The notes under the pieces: generated by a model
The model's input: only the letters and a program-made list of their open reading frames with translations
Databases searched by the model: none
Told to the model about the DNA's origin: nothing
Shown: positions 36,801 to 47,447 of the stretch, piece after piece
Position numbering within the stretch: the first letter of the stretch is position 1
Layout: the number at the start of each line of letters is the position of its first letter
Assembly: GCA_025449115.1 (NCBI GenBank)
Contig: JAHLKC010000207.1
Span: 1-48,710, forward strand
DNA: 48,710 nucleotides
Direction of reading: 5' to 3'
DNA from: Chytridium lagenaria
Lineage: Eukaryota > Chytridiomycota > Chytridiomycetes > Chytridiales > Chytridiaceae
Position numbers and translations under genes: made by a program

Positions 36801-37442
36801 CTCTCGCTAGTACATGGCTGTTGACCCCAGTAACCATGTTTTGCGAGAGAAGGCGGTTAAGGGATCTTGCTCCAAGATGACCAAGTCGACGATGGCGGGT
36901 GATGGGGTCTACAGCCTCGGCGAAAGCTCTCAGTGCGATTGGTAGGTGTCCGTCCAGGTTGGTGACAGCTTTCACAGGGAGACTGTAGAGCTTCTGATGG
37001 ACAGGTGCCTTGATGTGGATCCCTTCTTGTTGGTGGGAACAGATGGCCTCGTTCGCTTTGAGGGTGATGGTCCATCCATCCATGGTAAGACGACTTGCTG
37101 AGATCAAGTTATCAACCATGGATGGAACGTAAAGGCAGTTCTCCAGGAAGATGCGGTTTCGTTCCTCTTGATCGCCTTCAGGGGTGATGCATACTGTTCC
37201 TCTTCCCATGATCACAATCCTTGACTTGTCTGCGAGGGAGGCCGTCCTCTCCTCATGGACAAAGTCAATGAAATGATCTCGGTCAATAATGAAGTGGTCG
37301 GTGGCGCCAGAGTCAAGGATCCAAGGTGAGTTCTTGACTGGTGGGATTGAGACGTTGAAAGCGCACTTGAGGTTTTCGTTGTAGCGGACGACGTGGATCT
37401 TGTCGTCTTCTTCGTTGCGTCGCATTACGTAAGCTTGAGGGG
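33863..37442 (-). CDS. copia pol: protease, integrase, reverse transcriptase, RNase H
   Basis: Aspartic protease site WILDSGATDHF near 37310. Integrase zinc site HRRLGHL..CETCAM near 36800-36890, and core Asp in HVDLSGP and FSDGGGEF with Glu in AERAVGLIVGKARTML. The copia RT domain starts KKIGCKWVLRLKRDADGK, then FSPVAKQASLRVIL, and has catalytic YVDDFIIF near 34825. RNase H has GYADSDWAGD, STMEAEYMAL and TDNNAALVIARNPEHHQRTK, ending at 33863. The linker at 35430-35930 changes frame: an acidic Ser/Pro-rich reading joins integrase to RT via NPDEPTVQEALASADK. One shift also separates it from gag near 37442. Catalytic motifs are intact, so the element may be functional if the shifts are assembly errors. 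Confidence 0.95.
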
Positions 37443-38464
37443 CTTCATCCCACTATCGTCATCATCTCTTCCTCGCCTTTGGTTGTTGTGTCCGTTTTGA
37501 CGTCCCCTTTGTTAAATCCCCCTCCATGACCTCCCATGCCTCCTTGCTTCTTTGGTCCTTTTCCCTCTTTGCCGCCTCCTTTAGCCCAACAGTCTCGCTT
37601 GTAATGCCCCAACTTGTTACAGTTGAAACAACGGACCTTGGCCTTGCGGTTCTGACCTTGATGGCGGCTGTTGAAGTTTCCAGGTGGTCGGCGGTTCACC
37701 ATGACTTGCATGGCTGCAGGAGCTTGGGCGGCTTGCAAGGCAGCTCGCTGCTTGATCTTGCCAGCGTGCTGGAGAAGACGTTGACGTACACGTTCAACAT
37801 CAGCAATTCCAGTGTTGGTCGTGAGTGGATCATTCTCAGGTAGGTTCGAAGGGAGTTCCAGCTTGGGTCGTTCTCAGGTAAGGACTGGAGGAGGGCCACA
37901 ACATGTTCTTCATCACCAATGGGTACGGCGGATATCTGATTATACTCGTGTATAATCCCAGAAATGGTGGCGACGTGGTCTTCCATGGCGGTTCCAGCCT
38001 TGTAGGTCGTAGCTCCGAGCTGTCGGCGAAGATGCATGGCCTGACCAACTGTCTTCACGCGATGAACTGAAGGAGAGTATCCCAAATGGCCTTGGAGGTA
38101 TCTTTGTCATAGACCATTTGGATATGTTTCTTGGAGAGACGTCCAATGATCATGGCTTTGGCGGTTTTATCGTCTTGGATCCTCCTCTCACGCCTTTTGG
38201 CCTTGGCCTCAGCAATAGCGACTGAGTCGTTTGGATTCACGTCATCAGCGTCAAGAGTGGGACCGTTCTCAAGAACGTCAATGAGACCGCGGGCATCTAG
38301 GGCGGTCTTCATGCGGACACTGAAGTAGCTCCAGTTTTCGGTGCCGTCGCCAAAGGAAGGAACGTCCTTAAGGAAATCAGCCTTACTCCCACCAACGCCA
38401 ATGTCGGCGCTGGTCAAGGTGACGTGTATGATGGGTGAGCAGGGGGTGGAGGAGGTGCGGCCAT
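37443..38464 (-). CDS. copia gag (capsid and zinc knuckle)
   Basis: The start at 38464 gives MAAPPPPPAHPSY, a short shift leads into TSADIGVGGSKADFLKDVPS, and capsid-like sequence (WSYFSVRMKTALDARGL, RQLGATTYKAGTAMEDHVAT) follows. The nucleocapsid zinc knuckle CFNCNKLGHYKRDC (CX2CX4HX4C) lies near 37605-37650, before a Gly/Lys-rich tail. Single-base shifts near 38415, 38060, 37830 and 37442 break what is normally one gag-pol frame. Gag forms the particle in which reverse transcription takes place. Confidence 0.9.
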
Positions 38465-38521
38465 GGTTCTATGGCAAAAGGTAATTAAAAAAGGTTTGGG
38501 GTTAATTAATGCGGGGTAGGT

Positions 38522-38542
38522 GAGCAGTGCGGGGCTCATAAC
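38522..38542 (-). other. primer binding site, initiator-Met half-tRNA type
   Basis: In element sense GTTATGAGCCCCGCACTGCT directly follows the 5' LTR. Its complement contains GGGCTCATAAC, the anticodon arm of fungal initiator tRNA-Met, not a tRNA 3' end. Copia and Ty5 use this half-tRNA priming. Confidence 0.8.
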
Positions 38543-39059
38543 TGTTAAAGTACAATAGCTAGAGTGACGAACAAAAGTGCATGGCGGGCAAGAGCCCCCA
38601 GCCAAGGGTAGGAATGACCTACCTCTTTATTGATTTAGTAAGTGTTTAAAGTGAAAGTCTAATGCGGGGTTTTACTTAATGTATTCAAAAAGCTTAATAA
38701 TAAATAAGGGAACAGACTCCCTTTTATACGATTACATGTGTGTCTTTAATTGTTCTTCCTTCCTCACGATACTTTCCGTCTAGACTAATCCATCCACCTA
38801 GCTTTCCCTCCAAGACACACAGCACACCCCGCATACACTCCACCTATCCAATATCCCATCCACCCGTCTACAACTGATAACGAAGTGGGCGTTCCTTCTT
38901 GGTGGTGAAACTGGCTGATACCAACACCACGAGAGATTCTCGGTGGTTAGGCACTTCACCCGTCTCAACAACCAAAAGGGATGAAACAGTAATAAAGAAA
39001 CTGACAAACGCGGAAACAAACAAAACAAATAACAAAAGAAATGTAGACGAACTTCAACA
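38543..39059 (-). repeat. 5' LTR (element sense)
   Basis: 517 bp, TGTT..AACA, one base shorter than its partner at 33231-33748. Followed on the + strand by TATGT. Confidence 0.97.
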
Positions 39060-40676
39060 TATGTGGGTTGAAAATCACTGATTGCACTTCTCCAAGAAGA
39101 CTGCGTTGGTCAAAACTCTACGATGAAAATGGGGCCGTGACGTGCTTTGTTGAAACCGCGAAGTGCACCCAATGCCCTTCACGTTCCAACCGGTACATTG
39201 GGCCCGACCTAGGGAATCTCGGCATCTTCAATAAGAACAACTTCTGCCTCGTCACCCATTTTTTTTTGGACAAGATCACGGAACTTATAACCTCAACGAC
39301 ATTCTCATTTTACGTCTACCACAAGCATCTTAAATCTAACTACAATGAGTACGGGGCTGGTAAATTGTCATATTCCCCCACCTTCTCCAAAAGTTATACA
39401 TCAGTAAGTTATTGTCTTTTTATCATATACTGCAGTACAGAACTTAGGGTCGCCGTTGGCGCGCGTAGGCCTGGCTTTTTTGTAGGGTTAACCCAATTTT
39501 CGATTAGATTTGGTTTGCTTTTCGTGTGCGGCAAGATCTTACATTGAATATGGAAATTCAGTGTCCGATTTGTAAACGTGACGGTTATGATTTGGTAGCT
39601 TGCGACGGAATCAGTATTGGTTATCAGGAGGACAAACGAACTCAGTCACTCCGACCACCTACTACTTTAGAAACGTCAAGTACTCAAAACAGGACAGTAC
39701 AGTACATTCGAGGAAAACAAGTAAGGTAGACTGAGAAACGTGAGTCTAACAGAAACCTACAGTTTGTTACCAATCGTGAGGATAGAGAGGCAGGACGAAC
39801 TTTTTGCAAGTTGTATAAAACGGCATCTTCTCGAATTAGCTCAGAGTTATTACAAAGTGGGCAGGCGTTGTGTCGTCGTCTGCACAAGCATTGGAACAAA
39901 TTTCCGAAATTCATTGAATTTATTCTGAATGGAAATAGATGGACTAAGGCGAATTTGAGTCATTGAGAGTACTTTTGAAGGTGGTGAGTGTTAGAGTAAA
40001 CCTTGCCTCGAAACTAAACACAAAGTAAGGTCTTTTGCGAGCAGTCGGTTGTTACAATTATAATTCCCACTGGACGTGAGTGCCTCCGAAAATTGTCTCG
40101 CTGGTCATCGTTACCCACTGCAGAGCGACTGGAACTGATCGACGACCTTCGGCAACACCTACCAAGTTTTGGCAACGTTCTGTTCCAAGTCATTGTTGTA
40201 GGCAACGACTTGTTTTTGCACCCTGAATTTGTGGATCTTTCGGTTTGGTTACGCGACCGGTATAACTGTGTAATGAATCTGCATAGCCGGCATCCTGCTG
40301 CGGCACCTTCACTAAACGGGACGAGAATTAACCTCAATCAAAACTGGCGTAAGGTAAAAAGACTCTTGCCGTGCAAAGTCCTAACAATAGTATAGACAGG
40401 CTCATTTTTACTTCCTACCTGAGATAAGGCAACGGCCACAATATAAAAATTTAGGGCGCGCCGACAACCTACCGAGTCGTACTTACAGTAACACGGTCGA
40501 GTGAGCCCTCCGTCTGTCCAAAGTACTATGAAAGACAGCGAAAGGCAAAATCCCTGACAGCGGGGGCTATGGTTTTCTTATGTCGCCATAGATTCTATAT
40601 TGGCTTTCATATGTTTCCCTTCTGCTGAAAGCATAAATGATGTGTTTTCTACAATCCTTACCAGGTGGGCCAGTAA

Positions 40677-42039
40677 ACACCTTGAAATAAGGCACTGTAG
40701 TTGTAACCAGCACCCCAAATTGTGATATCAGGGTAGTTATGGGTAGTTATAGGGTAGATGTTGTATTGTATAGTAGAAACAAAAACCCAATCATTGATTA
40801 ATAACTACCGTGACACATGCACAAGTACCCTATTTTGTTTAGTGTACTACCCTAGATAAATAAACATTGTTATTCTCATCTATATGGTAAGCGTCTGTCA
40901 TTACATGGGACAGTGATTGACACGCTTACCTGACCGGATGGGGAGATGGGAATGGGGAGCAGGTCACGTGGGGCTGAGGGGATGGATTAAGCCATCATTA
41001 CACAGGATGGAGACTAAAATTATACTCTGTTATTCACTACCTATTTCCGCTTTCCTTGGTACAATGCGCCTTTTTCCACCTGAGATTGTCATAGCCACAA
41101 GGCACTAGCTACAGAACACTTCATTGTCTCCATCACGTTGACGGCAAACAGAACTAAGCTTACCTGTTGAGGAGGCTCATATCATGACAATATATGTACA
41201 GGATCACACAAATATGTCACTTTGAGTTTACTGTTGTACATGCTATTGGAATAATGTCTGTGTGTCAATGCGATCGTGATTTTGAGTGTTTGTACATCCC
41301 ATAACACTGTTATTATGTAAGTTTTTAAATTACGTGAATACCCATGTATTCCTTCATATCCCCAATAGCGCGTAGTGAAAGCAAAGTGACTTTATACTAT
41401 TATTAACAGATATTATTTTTCCCGCAACCTTTATTTATTTGACATTGATTACAGTCTTACAATCATACCACAGGGATAACAAAACTCTCAGTTTAACCAA
41501 AACAGTACAGTAATATTGCCGAAGTATTTGGAACTACCGTTGCACTGCCGGGGAGTTTCTTGTAAAAATGCAGGTACTACCTTGTAAAATTAGGTAGCTT
41601 CCATGTTTCTTGTTCTACCCGCAGCTCATTAGGAACCAGCGTGATGTTGTGAGGTAAAATTCTATGATGAATAGGGTAGTACCCAAAGTATAGAATTATC
41701 CTATGATGAATAGGGTAGTACCCAAAGTATAGAATTATTCCGCCCTCAATATGCCTAGAAATTTTAATAAAGTGAAAAGGAGTGACTGATGGGTTAACGC
41801 CTTCTTTTTGTAACAGTATAGCAATTGTTTTCAAACCACCTTTGAACAACAGGATATGTAGAGATGGATGTGTCACAAAAAGCTAATACTAATCTTGAAT
41901 AAACAGTATTTATGTGTTCCGACGCGTCAAAACATTTCATATTTTAGCATAACCCTTATCTGCCTGACAGTCTTTCGGGATAGCTACTGGGGTCAAAACC
42001 GTTGACGTATGTTACCAAAGTACCGGTTTCAGACCCAAC
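40677..42039. other. AT-rich DNA downstream of truncated copy A
   Basis: No gene seen. 40735-40860 has repeated GGGTAGTTAT and ACTACCCTA words in opposite orientation that may be the ends of a small element. 41995-42030 carries AAAACCG..CGGTTT, a leader-like inverted repeat just before the 57-bp array. Confidence 0.5.
41661..41742. repeat. 40-bp tandem repeat, 2 copies
   Basis: CTATGATGAATAGGGTAGTA begins at about 41661 and 41701; each unit includes the palindrome GGGTAGTACCC and ends TATAGAATTAT. Confidence 0.9.
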
Positions 42040-42890
42040 ACGGCCGGGTCCAGAGGACACGGCCGTAACACGGCCGTATCCGGTCTGTAAGAACCGGTAC
42101 CGAAAAACGGCCGGGTCGGGCGGGCCGGCCGTAACCGGTCTGCAAGAACAATTACCGAAATACGGCCGGGTCGGGCGGGCCGGCCGTAGCCGGGTCTGCA
42201 AGAACAATTACCGAAATACGGCCGGGTCGGGCGGGCCGGCCGTAACCGTTCTGTAGAAACCGGTACCATAACACGGCCGGGTTGGGAAGAAACCGTACTA
42301 AAGCACGACCGGGTCGGGCGGGCCGGCCGTAACCGGGCTGTAAAACCAATACCGAAATACGGCCGTAAGAACCGGTACCGAAATACGGCCGGGGCGGGCC
42401 GGCCGTAACCGGTCTGTAAAAACCGGTACCATAATACGGCCGGGTGGGAAAGGAACCGTACTAAAGCACGACCGGGTCGGGCAGGCCGGCCGTAACCGGT
42501 TTGTAAGAACCAACCGAAATACGGCCGGGGCGGGCGGGCCGGCCGTAACCGGTCTGTAAAAGCCGGTACCATAATACGGCCGGGTTGGGAGGGCCGGCCG
42601 TAACCGGTCTGTAGGAACCCTACTAAAGCACGGCCGGGTTGGGCGGGCCGGCCGTAAACGGTCTGTAAGTACCAGAACCAAAATACGGCCGGGTCGGGCG
42701 GGCTGGCCGTAACCCGTCTGTAAGAACAGGTACTAAAAGACAGCCGGGTCGGGCGGAACGGCCGTAAGCGGTCTATAAGTAGCCCGGCGGTAACCGGTCT
42801 GTAGGGAAGCGTACTAAAGCACGGCCGGGTCGGGCGGACCGGCCGTAACCGGTTTGTAAGAACCGGAACCAAAACATGGCCGTGTTCGTC
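42040..42890. repeat. GC-rich 57-bp minisatellite, about 13 degenerate units
   Basis: Typical unit: AATACGGCCGGGTCGGGCGG then GCCGGCCGTAACCGGTCTGT and AAGAACCGGTACCG. A clean 57-bp spacing is seen between 42161 and 42218; other units are shortened or altered. Multiple nested palindromes (GGCCGGCC, ACCGGT, GGTACC). A 286-codon minus frame runs through it because 57 is a multiple of three; it is Arg/Pro-rich and not accepted as a gene. Confidence 0.92.
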
Positions 42891-43029
42891 TGGACGGCCA
42901 TAGTGTTTAGTCTATAGCGGAAGGTGTCTTGAGGAAAGGGAAGTGACCGGAGTCACAGACATCTTACCCTATAAGACGGATCCTGTTCCTTATGTTTTAG
43001 GAAACAATTTTCTTGAATACTTTTAGTTT

Positions 43030-43345
43030 TAGCCGTATACGGTCTCCATACTTACGGCAATAGCCACAACATATAAAGGTCGGTACGGCCGTATACGGTC
43101 TCCATAATTAAGGTAATCTCCACAGCATAAAAAGGTCGGTACGGCCGTATACGGTCTCCATCTTAAGGTAATAGCCACAACATATAAAGGTCTGCACGGC
43201 CGTATACGATCTCTATATAACAAGGTCGGTACGGCCGTATACGGTCTCCATACTTAAGGTAATATCCACAATACTTAAGGTGATATCCACAGCATAAAAA
43301 GGTCGTACGGCCGTATACGGTCTGTATAGAACAAGTTCGGTACGG
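43030..43345. repeat. 56-bp tandem repeat with CCGTATACGG core
   Basis: GGCCGTATACGGTCTCCATA-type units start near 43032, 43088, 43144 and 43199, with further shortened units to about 43345. The GC core is an exact palindrome (CCGTATACGG); the remainder is AT-rich (CCACAACATATAAAGG). Same period class as the 42-kb array but a different sequence. Confidence 0.92.
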
Positions 43346-43469
43346 CCGTATACGGTCTCCATATACGGTTCTGTACGTAGGTATAACAAGCCTAGACGGG
43401 ATGGACCGCGCTAGGTATATTCATTTACCAAAGTATTAATTATGATGAATGGATATAGAACACATTGTA

Positions 43470-46400
43470 TTATCTAGAATTATGACACTTATACAGCTTA
43501 AGAAATGCATCAGAACCAAGGCGCGCCAGATTTTGGTGTTGCTTTCTGTTGTGTGCACAAACGTAAGTATGTATAGTCATGTTTGCATGACCTTCTGTCA
43601 TATAGGAGGTGGATTTCTTCATCTGCGCCATACCCTTGTTCGCTGACTCCTGATAGCTAGTGTTGAGGTCCCCAACATTAACGTCGGCTCTATAGTGCAT
43701 AGCATGGGATGCGATGGAGCATCCAACGTGTGAGTGCGAATGAAAGTCATCTATCATGAAGCGACAGTCCTTGAAAAACTCATACTCTCGTAGCATGCAA
43801 TAATCTGCAGCATGGCAATTATTGTCTGCGAGACAATATGCTGGGCAGGTTCTAAATCTAAAAAGAATTTGTGTTAAAAGAGGACTTGATGTTTATGTAC
43901 CTAGTAAATAGAGTTGAAAAAACGTCGTTGACACTTTCATTTGATGGAAACAGGTGATAACCAATGTAAAATCGATGTCGACACATGAAAACCATAGCTC
44001 CTGAAGTCAAGGTCCTGGCTCGTCTTTGGCGGTGGTAGTATTTTGGACACCTCACCCCATCTGTGTTGGGGTCTAGGGCTCTCTTTTCCCGGAGGTTTGG
44101 ATAAGCGGGGCGGGATCGAACCTGGGGAAGGAAGTAAAAACATCCAGTCTTAACAGATGCGGTTAGATGATACATGATATATGAAATTTGGAATACACTG
44201 GCATCCCAATATGTCAACGAATTATACAATTTCTGAACTACCACGGCCATGCCGGTCCGGTGCGGCCATGCCGGTCCGTTACGGCCATGTTGGCCATGCC
44301 GGTCCGGTACGGCCATGTTGGCCATGCCGGTCCGGTACGACCATCATTATTACGGCGGTACAGAAGCAAAATCACGCATACGGCCTTAACCGGGGCCGTA
44401 CTTTCCCACCGTAAAGAATGAACTGAGAGAAAGACAGCCTACCTTCAACCAATTTGAATCCGATGACAGATCAATAGAAACTTCATGTGTTGTTGTGTGA
44501 CGACTGTGAGCCATTTTGACTCTATGCAACCTCACCAGAAGGAAGCTCACAAGAGATTTTAATATTGGTGGCATTATGTCATGATCTCCCTCAATGGAGA
44601 GATTGAACAAAACGTTGCCAACAGATGGCACATAACGCCGCAAATTTTGAATTAGTTGCATCTGTCGAGCTGCATCATCCTGACCGCATACCATCATAGC
44701 CTGCAAAAATGTTCGCCCGTGAGGCAAAATGACCGTGACAACGGATTGCTCACAAAAGATCTATGTTTATTTTAAGTTGGACAAGAGAATAATCCAAACA
44801 TACCACGTTTAACAATTCGGTGAACGACTTGATTTGCGCCGGTGACCATATATTCTGAAGAAGGTACGATATAAATTGAGGCCACAGTTCCCAATGTTCT
44901 CGAAGTAGAAGACCCAGACGATTGCCTTCATCTTTGATGTCCTCTGTGATATAAGCTCCATCCATTTCATCTCTTGCAGCTTTGCGATACGACGACGAAA
45001 AGCCACGGCCCTCAGCTCGGTGCTTATGATTATTAATAAACTAATCGAATTAGTCTCTGAATAACTAGTAATGTTTACCCATTTATCACGCATATAAGCA
45101 ACGTCAGGCACGGCGCGGCTATTATTGTTAACATACGTAGGGCTCCTCAAGTTGAGAGTCTGCTTATCTCGCCGGTACCCTATTGCAATACCGTCACAAG
45201 CAACAAGATCACAACGATCAACATTGCAAAAGGGGCATTGCACTCGATTATCCCAAGTGAGGTCCTGAAGTACCCTATATGCAAACCACGCCTAAGATAT
45301 ATTGATAAATTAGAGATGTAACTTAGGCGAATGATTCAGACAAGGGTTAACGTCGAAAATTGTCCCTGGCCAAAATCGCCGTACCCGTCCGTACCGTGCG
45401 TACCCGTCCGTACCGTGCGTACAAACAATAAATTTAACCATACCCTGCCGTATACGGCCGCACCATGCCGTATACGACCGCACCCTGCCGTATACGCATA
45501 TTAAATAAAAACTCACCGCTGTGAAAACCCTAACACTAGGTGGTTTTTTAACCTGTTATTTTCGAACTTCTCAGCGTAATCCCATCTCCTTTCCTCAATA
45601 AAGCTTGAAAAAGAGAACTCCGCACTACACATCAACTCAGTCATCTTATCCATCATCCGAGTGTATAAAGATAGCAGTTGTTCTTGTTAAAGATACCAAG
45701 ATTGCCTAAGTCGGGACCGATAAACTTATGGCGCCGCCGAGGGCAAACTGGGCAGCGAGCTAGCTCAATGAATACTGTTGTTACTGAGTTCTCGGAAAAT
45801 AGAGTTGCTTGCTTAAAGAACCTATCGTTCGTCGTATGGGAGAGCTTAAAACCACAAGAGCATTGGGCATCTTCCTCAAGTCTCAATGAACCACCTTGAC
45901 CAATGTCGATCTTTTCAGATGCTTTATAGACTCTAGGTGGCCATAAATTTGCCTCGTTTTCGCATAGAAGAGACAATGGTGGTGGTATTGGCCGATGCGA
46001 CACTGAAGCATCTGTTTCCTCATTTTCGGGGCTCACTGTGCGTTCATCAAAAGTAGTCACAAATTCATCTGCGCTTAGGAGAATGTCGATATGGCGGCAC
46101 GAAGCTCTGTCAGTATTACCACGGATACATCTTGGTCCATTGCATTTGAAAGACGTTATTCCACTCTTGAAGGACAGATTCACAATCCTCCACTGGGGCC
46201 CAACGTCGAGCTCGTCATGTAGAACGGCATATATCTTAAAGGTCTTGTCAATGTGTAGGGGTACATATGGCAAATCATCTGCATGTAGGGGAGGGATAAT
46301 GAAATTAAAAAGGACAAATAAATTTCATTCAAACACGGGCCAAAACGTACGGGCCTGTGCTGTACGGGCGGGACGGGCACCGCGGCTAATTGTCAAAAAT

Positions 46401-47147
46401 ACAGGTTAAATATAAACTTACCCAATGGATGCTTCACGTAATGTCGAGCAAAATGTATGACATCACTATGAATACACGCGTTAACGATAGGGGTGCAATT
46501 GCAGGCAATGATCATTCGTTCTGTGTCTATATTGTGAATTTTGACAACGGGAAAGTTGGTTCCCTGCAATTAGCTGCTTAGTATAACAATACCATTAGTC
46601 GAAATTTACCTGGCAAACCATCTTTCCATCGTTGTAATCCTGCACAATATAAACATTTCCTGGACGCGGAACTGCAATCAGATCGTAATTTTTTAGAAGT
46701 TCATTGTATTTTAGAAGAGTGGTTTGTCTGCTGTCCAGGGTCCTGAAATTGTTAGTTGATAAGAGAAAATACGACGCTCACGAATATCTGCTATATCCAA
46801 TGCGAGTATCGGGATCTAATGACATATGTCCTAATATACCGTCACCAATTAGGACCTCGGGGTCAACCACTTGAAAATTTGGATTATATGGCTCCATTAC
46901 ATCAAGATTGTTGTTTTCAGCTGCTCCTTCAATAACGTCGTGATTCCAGCCTTCCTCTGCAGCGGCATATTCAACTGCACGTGGTAAGAGTTGAGCCAGC
47001 ATATATCAGTGTGATAACCAAAAATATACTAGCCTTACCTAAACCACCCCTAGTGTAGACTTCGCCCCGCTTCTCGCAACGAGCTTTCTCCCGCTTTTCC
47101 CACTTTGTCAACTTTGACTTAGATGCTATCTTCACGGTGGAATGCAT
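43470..47147 (-). CDS. KDZ-type transposase with SWIM and cysteine-cluster domains, copy B
   Basis: Multi-exon gene of a putative cut-and-paste transposon. Exon 1 (47147-47039) has LTKWEKREKARCEKRGE. Next come VPRPGNVYIVQDYNDG, then IIACNCTPIVNACIHSD (SWIM-like CxC..CxH), FKCNGPRCIRGNTDRASCRH, LWPPRVYKASEKI, AQCSCGFKL and IGPDLGNLGIFNKNN. After an intron come MQCPFCNVDRCDLVACDG, HRAEGRGFSSSYRKA and LLLREHWELWPQF, then SVGNVLFNLSIEG and FMCRHRFYIGYHLFPSNES. The final exon holds the presumed D-D-E core: LADNNCHAADYC, MIDDFHSHSHVGC and NTSYQESANKGM, stop at 43470. One shift near 45660. The residue assignments are inference from fungal relatives. No terminal inverted repeats were found. GC-rich repeat blocks occupy three of its introns. 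Confidence 0.7.
44250..44400. repeat. GGCCATGCCGGTCCGGTACG repeat block inside copy B intron
   Basis: Roughly 15- to 30-bp units of GGCCATGCCGGTCCGGTACG with GGCCATGTT interspersed, lying in the intron between the SNWLK exon and the RSRPAYPNL exon. Confidence 0.85.
45375..45497. repeat. CCGTACCGTGCGTA / CCGTATACGG repeat block inside copy B intron
   Basis: CGTACCCGTCCGTACCGTG occurs twice, then CTGCCGTATACGGCCGCACC-type units about three times. It sits in the intron between the FNKNN exon and the QCPFCN exon of copy B. Confidence 0.85.
46337..46385. repeat. ACGGGC-type block inside copy B intron
   Basis: ACGGGCCAAAACGTACGGGC followed by TGTACGGGCGGGACGGGCAC. It sits in the intron upstream of the DDLPYVPLHIDK exon. 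Confidence 0.75.
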
Positions 47148-47360
47148 GGTGCAATACTGGATGCAAATACAGGGAGACTTTAAGTGTGCTTTGACAACAG
47201 CACTAAAATTTTATATGTAACGTAGAAAATTGTACGCCTATAAACGGACAGTTTGAAGGGTACCGTCTGTATACGTACGTAGCAGGTCGAACATGGCCTA
47301 GTACGCCCCAAAACAGAGCCAAGCGACTTTAAAACAACATAAAAAATCAAGACGGACGTG

Positions 47361-47447
47361 TTTGGCATATGTGTGTTATATAAATTGAAAGCTCTCAATG
47401 AGAAAAACCTTGTACGTATGCTCGGTAGCTTCTAACGGTCTGTGCCG
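47361..47447. repeat. direct repeat, copy 1 (partner 47692-47775)
   Basis: TTGGCATATGTGTGTTATAT, AAAGCTCTCAATGAG and a TACGTAT..GGTAGC..TAACG tail recur at 47692-47775, about 330 bp apart and roughly 80 percent alike. Just upstream of the start of copy B, so possibly subterminal repeats of that transposon. Confidence 0.75.

Larger units (their letters stand above)
33231..39059 (-). mobile_element. full-length Ty1/copia LTR retrotransposon
   Basis: 5.83-kb element with two LTRs, primer site, polypurine tract, gag and pol in copia order (protease, integrase, RT, RNase H), flanked by TATGT duplications. It is inserted in the KDZ gene copy A between QCIC and GLKITDC, so that removing it with one TATGT rejoins the frame. 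LTRs differ by one visible indel, which indicates a very recent insertion. Confidence 0.97.
31862..40676 (+). pseudogene. KDZ-type transposase gene, copy A (split by copia, 3'-truncated)
   Basis: Paralogue of copy B on the other strand; exon by exon similarity is clear. Exon 1 (31862-31970) has LAKWEKYKQREMAKKG. Later exons give PRPKDFLYCKTTN, then ERIECNCSRAIAGCIHKDA (a SWIM-type CxC..CxH zinc site) and FHCQGIRCRNGKIDVNPCRH (second cysteine cluster). DLWPQRVFRAAEA and DSQCIC end at the copia insertion; GLKITDC resumes after it. IGPDLGNLGIFNKNN, ACDGISIGYQEDKRTQSLRP and FLCRHRFYIGFHMFPSAES follow. These match fungal proteins associated with KDZ transposases. The gene breaks off near 40676, before the D-D-E core found in B, so it cannot encode a complete transposase. 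Frame changes near 32870 and 33000 are also present. Confidence 0.75.

Noticed and set aside
38521..38542. tRNA-like GGGCTCATAAC match as a tRNA gene
   Set aside because: Only the anticodon arm is present; position next to the LTR identifies it as a primer binding site.
42012..42872. 286-codon minus ORF rich in Arg and Pro
   Set aside because: It is the translation of a 57-bp minisatellite whose period is a multiple of three; units degenerate freely and there is no start context or domain.
42040..43345. Possible CRISPR-like array because of regular 56-57 bp units
   Set aside because: No alternation of constant repeats and unique spacers, no cas genes, and the surrounding genes are eukaryotic with introns.
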